Assembly (NCBI GenBank): GCA_015231595.1
Contig: JADGBH010000023.1
Span: 1 to 58,459, forward strand
DNA length: 58,459 nt
Origin: Desulfobacterales bacterium
Lineage (GTDB): Bacteria > Desulfobacterota > Desulfobacteria > Desulfobacterales > JADGBH01
Reading direction: 5' to 3'
Shown: positions 28,910 through 36,884 of the stretch, piece by piece
Layout: the number at the start of each line of letters is the position of its first letter
Numbering within the stretch: the first letter of the stretch is position 1
Translations under genes and position numbers: made by a program
Notes under the pieces: model-generated
What the model was told of the DNA's origin: nothing
Databases searched by the model: none
Seen by the model: only the letters and a program-made list of their open reading frames with translations

Positions 28910-31021
28910 ATGTATGATGAGAAGATTTATCTTAATGTAACAACTCCGTTAGATTCAGCAAAAAGAAAATTTTTTCTAAACGAAATACATGGGAGCGAAG
29001 AAATATCTAATTTATTTTGTTATAATTTAAAGATGTCTTCCTTTGATGAACAAGTTGATTTTTCTGCTATGCTTGGGAAAAATATAACAGTAAATATTGC
29101 TCAAAATGATGGCAATACTCGCTATATAAATGGAGTTGTTACGAGTTTTTCTCAAGGTGGGTCTCTTGATAAATATGCGGTGTATTATGCTGAAATTAAT
29201 CCTTGGCTTTATCAATTAACTCTTAATGCTGATAATAAAATATTTCAGGAAAAATCAGTTATAGATATTATAACTGGTGTTTTTTCTGATCTTGGTTTTA
29301 CTGATTTTTCTAATAAAACAACCGGTTCTTATCAACCAAGGGAATATTGTGTTCAATATAACGAAACTTCGTTTGATTTTGTATCAAGGTTGATGGAAGA
29401 AGAAGGTATTTTTTATTTTTTTGAACATACAGATTCTAAACATACACTTGTTTTTGCCGATGATTCGAGCGCTCATAAAGCTATTCCTGGATTTGATTCG
29501 GCTAAAATTAGATGGGGTGAGTTTGACAGAGAGGATTTTATTAATTTTTGCACTTTTGGAGAGCAGTTAGTTACAAAAAAATATGCTCTTAAAGATTATC
29601 ATTTTGAAACTCCAGAAACAGATCTTTCTGTAAGTGCAGATGGAGCTACAACAACTGGTAGTCTCTCTATTTATGAATATCCAGGTATTTACACTCAAAC
29701 AAGCGACGGAGAAGGGATCTCTAAAAAGAGAATTGAAGCTCATGAATTTCCAATGAAAGTTCTTAAAGGAGAAAGTCTTTGCAAGTTATTTATTTCGGGA
29801 TATAAGTTTACATTAGCTGAACATAAGCGTTCTGATATGAACAGAGCCTATGTGCTTGAAAAAGTATCAATCATGGCTGATCAAAAGAAGTATGTTAATA
29901 CTTTTGAAGCATTTCCAGATGACGTTCCTTATCGTCCCATAAGAAAAACAAAAAGAGCAAAAATATTTGGAAGTCAAACAGCGGTTGTTGTCGGAAAATC
30001 TGGCGAAGAAATATGGCCAGATAAATATGGAAGGGTTAAGGTTCAATTTCATTGGGATAAGGAAGGTAAAAAGGATGAAAACAGTTCTTGCTGGATAAGA
30101 GTTGCGCAGTTTTGGGCTGGAAAAAATTGGGGAACAATGTTTATTCCACGAATGGGGACTGAAGTTATTGTTTCTTTTTTGGAGGGGAATCCTGATAAGC
30201 CCCTTATAATCGGCACCGTCTATAATGCTACTCAAACTTTGCCTTATGGTCAACCAGACAACAAAAATATCAGCACTATAAAAACAATTTCAACTAAACA
30301 AGGCGCTGCCGGTAATGAAATAAAATTTGATGATACAAAAGATGCCGAATTATTTCATCTTCATGCCCAAAAAGATATGACAGTAAAAGTTGAAAATGAT
30401 AGAACTACTGAAATTTTAAATAATGAAACTACTACTATAACAAAAAATAGGACAGTAACTATAAAAGAAGAACATGAAACTTTAACTGTAGAAAAAGGAA
30501 ATAGAACAGTAGATGTGCAAAAAGGAACTGAAACTCATTCTGTGAAAGACACAAGATCTTTAACTGTTGAAGGAGCTGAAACCCATACAAACAAAGATAA
30601 ATTTACACATACAGTTAAGGGTGATTATAGTTTAACTATAGATGGAAAGTTAACAATTAAAGTTAAGGGTGATATAACGATTAAAACCGATAAGAACTAT
30701 AAGTCAGAAGCTGGACAAGCTATTGAAAATAAATCGGGGACAGCGTTTACAAATAAAGCTGGAACCGCCTTGACGAATAAAGCTGGAACTGCTCTTGAAA
30801 ATAAAGCAGGTACTTCTCTCACTAATAAAGCAGGTACTTCTCTTGAAAACAATGCTGGAACAAGTCTTACAAATAAAGCTTCAATGTCCCTTACGAATGA
30901 TGCTGGGATGACTATGACTAATAAAGGCGGAATTTCTCTTGAAAATAAAGGAAGTGCTACGCAAACAGTTGACGGAGGAGGAATGTTAACATTAAAAGGT
31001 GGCGTAATTATGGTAGGTTAG
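28910..31021 (+). CDS. vgrG: Type VI spike protein VgrG (TssI)
   Basis: 703 residues. The gp27-like part has YCVQYNETSFDFVSRLMEEE and GIFYFFEH; the gp5 OB-fold follows with WPDKYGRVKVQFHWD and SCWIRVAQFWAGKNWG. From about residue 595 an eight-residue repeat built on TNKAGTxL/ENKAGTSL forms the triple-stranded beta-helix needle, ending GGMLTLKGGVIMVG, a usual PAAR-binding tip. No C-terminal effector domain follows, so cargo must bind through adaptor or PAAR proteins; no PAAR gene is in the window. ATG 28910 has GGGGAAG upstream and is preferred to TTG 28892. Confidence 0.95.
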   Translation: MYDEKIYLNVTTPLDSAKRKFFLNEIHGSEEISNLFCYNLKMSSFDEQVDFSAMLGKNITVNIAQNDGNTRYINGVVTSFSQGGSLDKYAVYYAEINPWLYQLTLNADNKIFQEKSVIDIITGVFSDLGFTDFSNKTTGSYQPREYCVQYNETSFDFVSRLMEEEGIFYFFEHTDSKHTLVFADDSSAHKAIPGFDSAKIRWGEFDREDFINFCTFGEQLVTKKYALKDYHFETPETDLSVSADGATTTGSLSIYEYPGIYTQTSDGEGISKKRIEAHEFPMKVLKGESLCKLFISGYKFTLAEHKRSDMNRAYVLEKVSIMADQKKYVNTFEAFPDDVPYRPIRKTKRAKIFGSQTAVVVGKSGEEIWPDKYGRVKVQFHWDKEGKKDENSSCWIRVAQFWAGKNWGTMFIPRMGTEVIVSFLEGNPDKPLIIGTVYNATQTLPYGQPDNKNISTIKTISTKQGAAGNEIKFDDTKDAELFHLHAQKDMTVKVENDRTTEILNNETTTITKNRTVTIKEEHETLTVEKGNRTVDVQKGTETHSVKDTRSLTVEGAETHTNKDKFTHTVKGDYSLTIDGKLTIKVKGDITIKTDKNYKSEAGQAIENKSGTAFTNKAGTALTNKAGTALENKAGTSLTNKAGTSLENNAGTSLTNKASMSLTNDAGMTMTNKGGISLENKGSATQTVDGGGMLTLKGGVIMVG

Positions 31022-31030
31022 GTTATCATT

Positions 31031-31750
31031 ATGGATAATAAATTAAATAATGCCGAAGAAAAAAAAGAATCCGACGAGTTTACCGGCTATTATAAGGGAT
31101 TTGATGAAAACGGTAAAGTGATAAACGAGGCTAATTATGTTGAGGGAAGACTCGAAGGAGAGGCTATAATTTATCATGAAGAGTCAGATAAAATTTCCCA
31201 GAGAGCTAAGTTTGTAAGTAGTAAGGCGAATGGTCAGTCTGTTTCATACAATAAAGACGGTAGTATAGTTCAAACGGCTAACTTCAAAGAGGGTAAATTA
31301 AATGGTGAAATGCTTATTTTTGAAGATGGCCAGGTATTAGCGAAAATAATGTTTTTAAATGGGCTTCAAAATGGGCCTGCTGAGTTTTATAATATCGACG
31401 GAACACTAACTAGCAAAGTCAATTATTTTAATGGTAAGCTTACAGGAGAATCTTTATCGTATGATAGTTTAAGCAGATTATTGATAAAATCTTTTTATAA
31501 AGACGGTAAGCTTTTTGGTAAAAAAACTGAATATTATTCTTCAGGAAATATTAGAGAAGTTTCTTCGTACGTTAATGGTAAACTTGAAGGTGAATATGTT
31601 AAATATTATGAAAATGGTCAAGAAAGGGAAGTTAAGTATTATAAGGAAGGTAAACCATACGGAGAGCTTATAGAATATTCAGAAGATGGCAAACAAAAAA
31701 CAGAAGCAAAAGAAAAAAAATCGTTTTTTGATAAATTCATTAAATCGTGA
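31031..31750 (+). CDS. MORN-repeat (YwqK-like) protein
   Basis: 239 residues with about nine MORN-variant repeats of the pattern G-x-x-YY-x-NG-x-x-K, for example NGKLEGEYVKYYENGQ and EGKPYGELIEYSEDGK. There is no signal peptide or transmembrane segment. It starts 10 bases after vgrG, so it is almost surely cotranscribed. Genes directly after vgrG are often effectors, immunity proteins or chaperone-adaptors, and YwqK-type repeats are recorded as antitoxin components in some families. Which role applies here cannot be decided from sequence. Confidence 0.7.
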   Translation: MDNKLNNAEEKKESDEFTGYYKGFDENGKVINEANYVEGRLEGEAIIYHEESDKISQRAKFVSSKANGQSVSYNKDGSIVQTANFKEGKLNGEMLIFEDGQVLAKIMFLNGLQNGPAEFYNIDGTLTSKVNYFNGKLTGESLSYDSLSRLLIKSFYKDGKLFGKKTEYYSSGNIREVSSYVNGKLEGEYVKYYENGQEREVKYYKEGKPYGELIEYSEDGKQKTEAKEKKSFFDKFIKS

Positions 31751-31762
31751 TTAGGAGAAAAA

Positions 31763-32434
31763 ATGAATTATGAATTTTCATTTACAAACAAAAAATTTAT
31801 TTTACTCTTAAGCCTATGTATTGCTTTTGTGGTGTTTATTTTTATATCTGGTCTTTTTACAGGGATTAGTTTGAATTTTTCAGAAATAGATAAATATATT
31901 ACAATAACTGAGCGTCAAAAAGAACAGATACAGAGTCAAGACAGTACAATTTATGCTTTAAAAGATCAGATTTTATCTAAGGATAAAATTATTAATTCGA
32001 AAAACACTGAGATTATATCTAAAGAAAAAGAAATTGAATTAGTAAAAGAAGAAAATACAAAGTTAATTGTAGAGATTGATTTGAATAAAAAGGCAAGTTT
32101 TTCTGCGCCTGGAAATAATAGAGTAGGGGATTTTGAGTTCGAATTGGGCGGCAAAAAAATAAATGTATATGAGTACCCTTATTCATTAAGACTTGCCGCG
32201 TATAGAACTGAAGAAACAGCGGATCGTGGGATTATTTATTATGAAAAGTTACAATTATCACCTTATGCTCTTACGGTTGATTTAGGCGAAAAAAGAGGTA
32301 TTTGGAGATATATTTATACAGGCCATTATAAATCAAAAAAAGATGCTTTAGGAGCTAAGGAATCTCTTAATGTTTCTTTTGCGATTGTTCAAAGAATTGA
32401 TGGCTTTTTAATGGCTATAAATAATGATAACTGA
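31763..32434 (+). CDS. Membrane-anchored coiled-coil protein with SPOR-like domain
   Basis: 223 residues: one transmembrane helix (about 13-35, LLLSLCIAFVVFIFISGLF), a coiled coil (about 45-110, many Lys/Glu/Ile heptads) and a C-terminal domain (about 125-215) with YSLRLAAYRTEETADRGI and WRYIYTGHYKSKKDALGA. These resemble the two halves of SPOR domains, which bind denuded peptidoglycan. The protein probably sits in the inner membrane with the SPOR-like part in the periplasm. In this T6SS-linked operon it could supply the cell-wall anchor that TssL lacks; that is inference. Confidence 0.6.
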   Translation: MNYEFSFTNKKFILLLSLCIAFVVFIFISGLFTGISLNFSEIDKYITITERQKEQIQSQDSTIYALKDQILSKDKIINSKNTEIISKEKEIELVKEENTKLIVEIDLNKKASFSAPGNNRVGDFEFELGGKKINVYEYPYSLRLAAYRTEETADRGIIYYEKLQLSPYALTVDLGEKRGIWRYIYTGHYKSKKDALGAKESLNVSFAIVQRIDGFLMAINNDN

Positions 32435-32456
32435 AATATAAAAGACGGATAAAAAT

Positions 32457-33092
32457 ATGAGAATATTATATTGTTGTTGTTTCGTAATTATTTTTAGTTT
32501 TACTGTAATTATAGGTTGTGGTTCCCTTGTTTCGTTTAATGATGAATACCGAAATATTATTGATAATCAATTGCCGTTAGTTCAATTTTATATTAGTCAT
32601 CCTTTAAGATTAACAAGAGAAGTTGATTTAGATGAAAAGGCGGTTTCTCAAAAAAATCATAGTGTTAAAATCGGAAACACAAAAAAAATTATAGAAATTA
32701 TTATACCAAAAAACACACCTGGAATTTTAAAAAAAATTGAAAAGGATACACTTTATATTCAATTTGAAGACATCTCAGATGATAAGGAAAGAGTTATACC
32801 TTTTAAAAAAAGAATTCTCGTAGATGGTTTGAATGACCCATCTAATTTTATTTATGAATTTAGCGATGAAAAAGTTGTTTATGGCGGAGATATTTATAAA
32901 ACAAAATTTATTCAAAGGGATCTTCTGGTAGAGGAAAAAGATGTATCAATATTTACAGGTGACAGCGAAAAAAAAATTGAGCATTATACTCCAAAATATA
33001 TCTATCCTGTTTTAAAATTTAGGCTTTATGAATATGATAAGTTTATGAAAGAAAAACGAAAAGTTACAGGAATAAAGCTTTCAACTGAATAA
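32457..33092 (+). CDS. Lipoprotein of unknown function
   Basis: 211 residues with a lipoprotein signal, lipobox IIGC and Cys21. The mature protein is predicted to be beta-rich, with KKIIEIIIPKNTPGILKKI and ERVIPFKKRILVDGLNDPS, and I recognise no family. It lies 22 bases after the SPOR-like gene and 6 before the porin gene, within the vgrG-led operon. A role in the envelope with its neighbours is likely but unproven. Confidence 0.7.
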   Translation: MRILYCCCFVIIFSFTVIIGCGSLVSFNDEYRNIIDNQLPLVQFYISHPLRLTREVDLDEKAVSQKNHSVKIGNTKKIIEIIIPKNTPGILKKIEKDTLYIQFEDISDDKERVIPFKKRILVDGLNDPSNFIYEFSDEKVVYGGDIYKTKFIQRDLLVEEKDVSIFTGDSEKKIEHYTPKYIYPVLKFRLYEYDKFMKEKRKVTGIKLSTE

Positions 33093-33098
33093 TTAATT

Positions 33099-34271
33099 AT
33101 GAACAAATTATTTTGGTTAAAAAATCCAATAGCCTCCTTAGCGTATCTGATATTTTTATTTTTTTTTATAAATATTCAAATTTGCTTTGCATCAGTGTTT
33201 GCATCTTATCCCGGCACAAAAGCAATGTCAATGGCTGGAGCCTTTACCGCTGTTTCGGATGATGCATCAGCCGTATGGTATAATCCTTCAGGGTTTGCCG
33301 ATGGTACAAGCAGTTTTATTTGTGGATTTTCCCAGATTTCTCATATTGATGAAAAAGATGGCCCCTTAAATTCAGAAGAAAAAAGAATGTTCGTTGGAAT
33401 AAATGCTTCCTATGAAGAATTTGGCGTAGGAATTTTTTATTTTGTACCCTATGCTCCAAAATTTTGGAGCTATGATGAAGGCTTAAAAGACTGGGCTTGG
33501 GGAAAATCTGATGAATTAATTCATATTGTATCCCTTCCTTTTGCAGTGTCATTTTTAGAAACTAACGTCAAGGTTGGAATGACTCTCGAATGGGTGCATT
33601 TAGGTTTTTCTGATTCGCAAATTTATTATCGTGATAAATGGAACTGGTCAGAAGATTACTTAACTCCAAAAAGTAAAGCTGATGGAATATCTGGTTCCAT
33701 TGGAACTTTGATAAAGCTTACTGAAGCAGATGAATTTTTTCCATTTTCAATAAATATTGGAGGTACATATAGATTTTCATCTACTGCTAAACTTGAAAGC
33801 AAAATTTTGAAAAAGTCTGAAGATAAAGGTGTTACAAGGCTTTTTTTTGATAAACCTGAAAGTTTTGATATTGGTATTTCATCATTGTCTTTTTTACCAT
33901 CAATTGATTCCCAATTCCTTGTTTCATTTCAATACGGTAAAGTAGATTGGAGTGAAATACGACCTAAATCCCTTGACTATGATAAAGTTTCGTTTGGATT
34001 TGATTTTACAGTAACTAAAAAAGATTTTATGTTCAAAAAGATGTCTTTGCGTGGAGGGTATTATATTTCAACTCCGTCTTATTCCGATCCTGATGTTTGG
34101 AATTGGCCTGATGTTACAGGCGTAACTTATGGAATAGGCCTTATAATAGGAGATACTGCAAATAGTTTTTGCCTTGATATTGCTCAGGAAAGGAGAACCC
34201 TTGATAATTATACTTCCAATTATAAACGCAAAAAAACATTAACATCTATTTGTGTGACATGGTTTTTTTAG
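33099..34271 (+). CDS. FadL/OmpP1-family outer-membrane porin
   Basis: 390 residues. A signal peptide (about 1-32, ending CFASVFA) is followed by SYPGTKAMSMAGAFTAVSDD and ASAVWYNPSGFADG, the N-terminal hatch signature of FadL/OmpP1/TodX transporters. The rest alternates beta strands and ends in a C-terminal Phe (VTWFF), as expected for outer-membrane barrels. The family moves hydrophobic substrates across the outer membrane. The substrate is unknown; it is the last gene of the run beginning at tssJ. Confidence 0.85.
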   Translation: MNKLFWLKNPIASLAYLIFLFFFINIQICFASVFASYPGTKAMSMAGAFTAVSDDASAVWYNPSGFADGTSSFICGFSQISHIDEKDGPLNSEEKRMFVGINASYEEFGVGIFYFVPYAPKFWSYDEGLKDWAWGKSDELIHIVSLPFAVSFLETNVKVGMTLEWVHLGFSDSQIYYRDKWNWSEDYLTPKSKADGISGSIGTLIKLTEADEFFPFSINIGGTYRFSSTAKLESKILKKSEDKGVTRLFFDKPESFDIGISSLSFLPSIDSQFLVSFQYGKVDWSEIRPKSLDYDKVSFGFDFTVTKKDFMFKKMSLRGGYYISTPSYSDPDVWNWPDVTGVTYGIGLIIGDTANSFCLDIAQERRTLDNYTSNYKRKKTLTSICVTWFF

Positions 34272-34319
34272 AGACTCAACAAATTTTAATATCAAGTCAA
34301 GCTCAGTCTAACTATTAAT

Positions 34320-34399
34320 TGACGTGTTATTCAGGTGCTTAAGGCTAAAGTTAAAGGTTAATTCAAATTTTATTTTATAAAATTAGTAATAATATGTCA
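34320..34399 (+). repeat. 80-bp TGAC/GTCA element, diverged copy
   Basis: The ends TGACGTGTTATT and AATAATATGTCA and the exact 80-bp length match the family. A partial CTTAAGGCTAA core remains. It lies 48 bases after the porin gene stop. Confidence 0.55.
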
Positions 34400-34445
34400 T
34401 TTTTTTACAAAGCTCATTATTTCTAATTTAGCAAAGGAAAATTTT

Positions 34446-35108
34446 ATGGGATATTATCCAATCATTCTTGATATTACTGATAAAAATTGTTTAGTTGTTG
34501 GAGGCGGCGCTGTTGCTACAAGAAAAGCTAAATCTTTGCTTGAAGGTGAAGCTAACGTTACAATTGTAAGCCTTGAGTTCACAGCGGAGTTAAAGCTTAT
34601 GGCAGAAAAAGGCGAGCTTAAAATTATAAAAAAAGGTTATGACTCGTTGGATATTGATAAAATGTTCCTTGTTATAGGAGCTACTGATAATGAAGCCCTT
34701 AATTTAAAAATATATGAAGATGCGAAAGCAAGAAATCTTTTATGTAACATTGTTGATTTTCCAAAAGGCTGTAATTTCATATTGCCTTCAGTGATAAAAC
34801 GGGGTGATTTAATGGTTTCAATATCAACTTCCGGGAAAAGTCCAGCTTTTGCAAGGTATCTCAGGGAAAAATTTGAAAATAATTTTGGAATTGAGTATGA
34901 AATTTTTTTAAAACTTATGGGATCTATACGAACAAAGCTTTTGCTACAAGCAAAGTCCCCGGAAATTCATAAAAATACTTTCCTAAAATTGATAGAATCA
35001 GATATATTAGAAAACATAAAATTAAATAAAATTAATAAAATTAATGAAATACTTAGACAGATATTAGGTGAAGGTTATATTTTTGAAGAATTAATTCAAA
35101 TTTCATAG
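34446..35108 (+). CDS. Precorrin-2 dehydrogenase / sirohydrochlorin ferrochelatase
   Basis: 220 residues, the single CysG-N/Met8p module. It has the NAD-binding GGGAVATRKAKSLL near the N-terminus, VIGATDNEALN, and the SISTSGKSPAFARYLREK motif that ends the catalytic domain. It oxidises precorrin-2 to sirohydrochlorin with NAD and may insert iron, feeding siroheme (sulfite/nitrite reductases) or the alternative heme route of sulfate reducers. There is no fused methyltransferase. Its stop codon overlaps the 3' end of the convergent tRNA gene by 2 bases. Confidence 0.9.
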   Translation: MGYYPIILDITDKNCLVVGGGAVATRKAKSLLEGEANVTIVSLEFTAELKLMAEKGELKIIKKGYDSLDIDKMFLVIGATDNEALNLKIYEDAKARNLLCNIVDFPKGCNFILPSVIKRGDLMVSISTSGKSPAFARYLREKFENNFGIEYEIFLKLMGSIRTKLLLQAKSPEIHKNTFLKLIESDILENIKLNKINKINEILRQILGEGYIFEELIQIS

Positions 35109-35178
35109 GCGCGATTGGACTTGAACCAACGACCTCTTCCGTGTCAGGGAAGCGCTCCAGCCTCTGAGCTACGCGCCT
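35107..35178 (-). tRNA. tRNA-Val (anticodon GAC)
   Basis: Read on the minus strand, it has a 7-bp acceptor stem AGGCGCG/CGCGCCT and a 4-bp D stem GCTC/GAGC with GG in the loop. The anticodon stem CTTCC/GGAAG has loop CTGACAC (anticodon GAC), and the T arm is GTTGG/CCAAT with TTCAAGT. Length is 72 bases and CCA is not encoded. All four arms pair properly. Confidence 0.95.
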
Positions 35179-35229
35179 GTAAGAATCACTCAATTATTGT
35201 TTTTATTTTATTTTGTCAAGGTAAAAAAT

Positions 35230-35922
35230 ATGTTTTTGATTAAATTAAAGCAAGGTAAGCTTAAATTTGATATTTTAAGAAAAAATTTTTCTATAGTTTT
35301 ATTTTTTTTGCTAATAGTGTCACTTATTCTTTTCTTAAATAAAGGCGCATTGAGCCAATCTTTATTTGATAATTTTTTTTCTTCAAACAAAGGTAAAATT
35401 AAAATCGTAATTGATCCTGGTCATGGAGGGTTAGATAAAGGATTAATGTTTCCTTCTGAATCTTATGAAAGTAATATAGTTTTAAGTTTAGCTAAAATGA
35501 TTTCAAATAAGCTTGATAAACAATTTGATGTTTTTCTTACACGCAATGATGATTATGCCTCAGATATAATTGAAAGAAGCGGTTTCTCAAATAATATTAA
35601 TCCTGAATTATTTATTAGTATTCACGTTGAAAAAAATAAAATTAAATCTTGCAATATGAGCATTTTATACTTTAACGGTGACTCTACAAATAATAATTCT
35701 TGCTCCCAACAAGATAATAAAAAAATTGCGGAGGCATTTAAAGTATCTATAGCTGAACATTTAAATATGAAAGTCAGCATCAAAGAAGCTCCTGTTCTCA
35801 TATTAAAAACCGTATGCGCCCCATCTATTCTTATAGAAATTAGTTATTCAAATAACCCCAGCGACAAATATTTAATGGATGTTTCAAACGGAATATGCAA
35901 GGGGATATTTTCGATTTTTTAA
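35230..35922 (+). CDS. N-acetylmuramoyl-L-alanine amidase (Amidase_3)
   Basis: 230 residues: an N-terminal signal anchor (about 19-38, IVLFFLLIVSLILFL) and an Amidase_3 domain. Zinc ligands and catalytic residues appear in order: VIDPGHGG (His), SYESNIV (Glu), LFISIHVEK (His) and ILIEISY (Glu). It cuts the amide between muramic acid and peptide stem in peptidoglycan. There is no AMIN targeting domain or regulatory helix. ATG 35230 has CAAGG upstream; the longer frame from TTG 35197 lacks a site. Confidence 0.87.
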   Translation: MFLIKLKQGKLKFDILRKNFSIVLFFLLIVSLILFLNKGALSQSLFDNFFSSNKGKIKIVIDPGHGGLDKGLMFPSESYESNIVLSLAKMISNKLDKQFDVFLTRNDDYASDIIERSGFSNNINPELFISIHVEKNKIKSCNMSILYFNGDSTNNNSCSQQDNKKIAEAFKVSIAEHLNMKVSIKEAPVLILKTVCAPSILIEISYSNNPSDKYLMDVSNGICKGIFSIF

Positions 35923-36097
35923 TAAAAACGCCATAATAAGTATGTATTTATTTAAAGAACGGGGCATCATAGATGTCAAAGGAAAGGGAAATATTAAAAC
36001 CTATTTTCTTATAAAAAAAATTTATAAATGAAAAACTTAAGACTATTTCTCTGAAATCACATAATCATTAATTAATTAAAAATTCAAAAGGAAAAAA

Positions 36098-36838
36098 ATG
36101 GTAGGAGTAAAAACTGAAAAATTAGCTGTATTAATAGACGCTGATAATGCACAACCGTCCATTATTGAAGGCTTATTGACGGAAATAGCAAAATATGGGA
36201 CTGCTAATGTAAAAAGGATTTATGGGGATTGGACAGTGCCGGATCTAAAGGTATGGAAAGAAGTTTTATTACAGTATTCAATTCAGCCCATTCAGCAATT
36301 TAGATATACCACAGGAAAAAATGCTACTGACAGTGCAATGATAATTGATGCAATGGATTTACTTTATACTAATAAGTTTGATGGATTTTGTATCGTATCG
36401 AGTGATAGTGATTTTACTAAATTAGCGTCAAGGATAAGGGAGGCCGGTCTTTTTGTTTATGGCTTTGGAGAAAAGAAAACTCCCAAACCTTTTGTTTCAG
36501 CTTGTGACAAATTCATATTCACCGAAGTCCTGCGAACAAAAGATGACGATTCAGCTAAAATTAATCGCAAAACAGCATCAGAATTAAAACAAGATTCTAA
36601 GTTAGTTAATTTATTAAGAAGTGCTGTTGAGAATTCTTCTGATGATAGTGGTTTGGCACATTTGGCATCTGTTGGTAGTAATATCGCTAAACAAGCGCCT
36701 GAGTTTGATCCACGAAATTATGGATATAAAAAATTAGGTGAACTTATAGCAGCAACCAAACTATTTCAGATCGAGGAAAGAGAAGTTGGTGATGGGCTTT
36801 CAAAGGCGTTGTATTTAAAAGATCTAAGAAAAAGATAA
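36098..36838 (+). CDS. NYN (PIN-like) nuclease with OST-HTH/LOTUS domain
   Basis: 246 residues. The NYN domain (about 5-145) has LAVLIDADNAQPS, KNATDSAMIIDAMDLLY and FCIVSSDSDFTKLASRIREAG, giving the conserved metal-binding Asp residues (IDAD, DSAM, SSDSDF). A C-terminal OST-HTH/LOTUS domain (about 165-240, FDPRNYGYKKLGELI) is an RNA-binding winged helix. This pairing suggests an RNA-processing or RNA-guided nuclease. AAAGGA precedes the ATG. It is a single gene; its targets are unknown. Confidence 0.9.
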   Translation: MVGVKTEKLAVLIDADNAQPSIIEGLLTEIAKYGTANVKRIYGDWTVPDLKVWKEVLLQYSIQPIQQFRYTTGKNATDSAMIIDAMDLLYTNKFDGFCIVSSDSDFTKLASRIREAGLFVYGFGEKKTPKPFVSACDKFIFTEVLRTKDDDSAKINRKTASELKQDSKLVNLLRSAVENSSDDSGLAHLASVGSNIAKQAPEFDPRNYGYKKLGELIAATKLFQIEEREVGDGLSKALYLKDLRKR

Positions 36839-36884
36839 ACTTCTATCAATTATGAATCATTGAAATATTTGCTATTTTTTGTAT

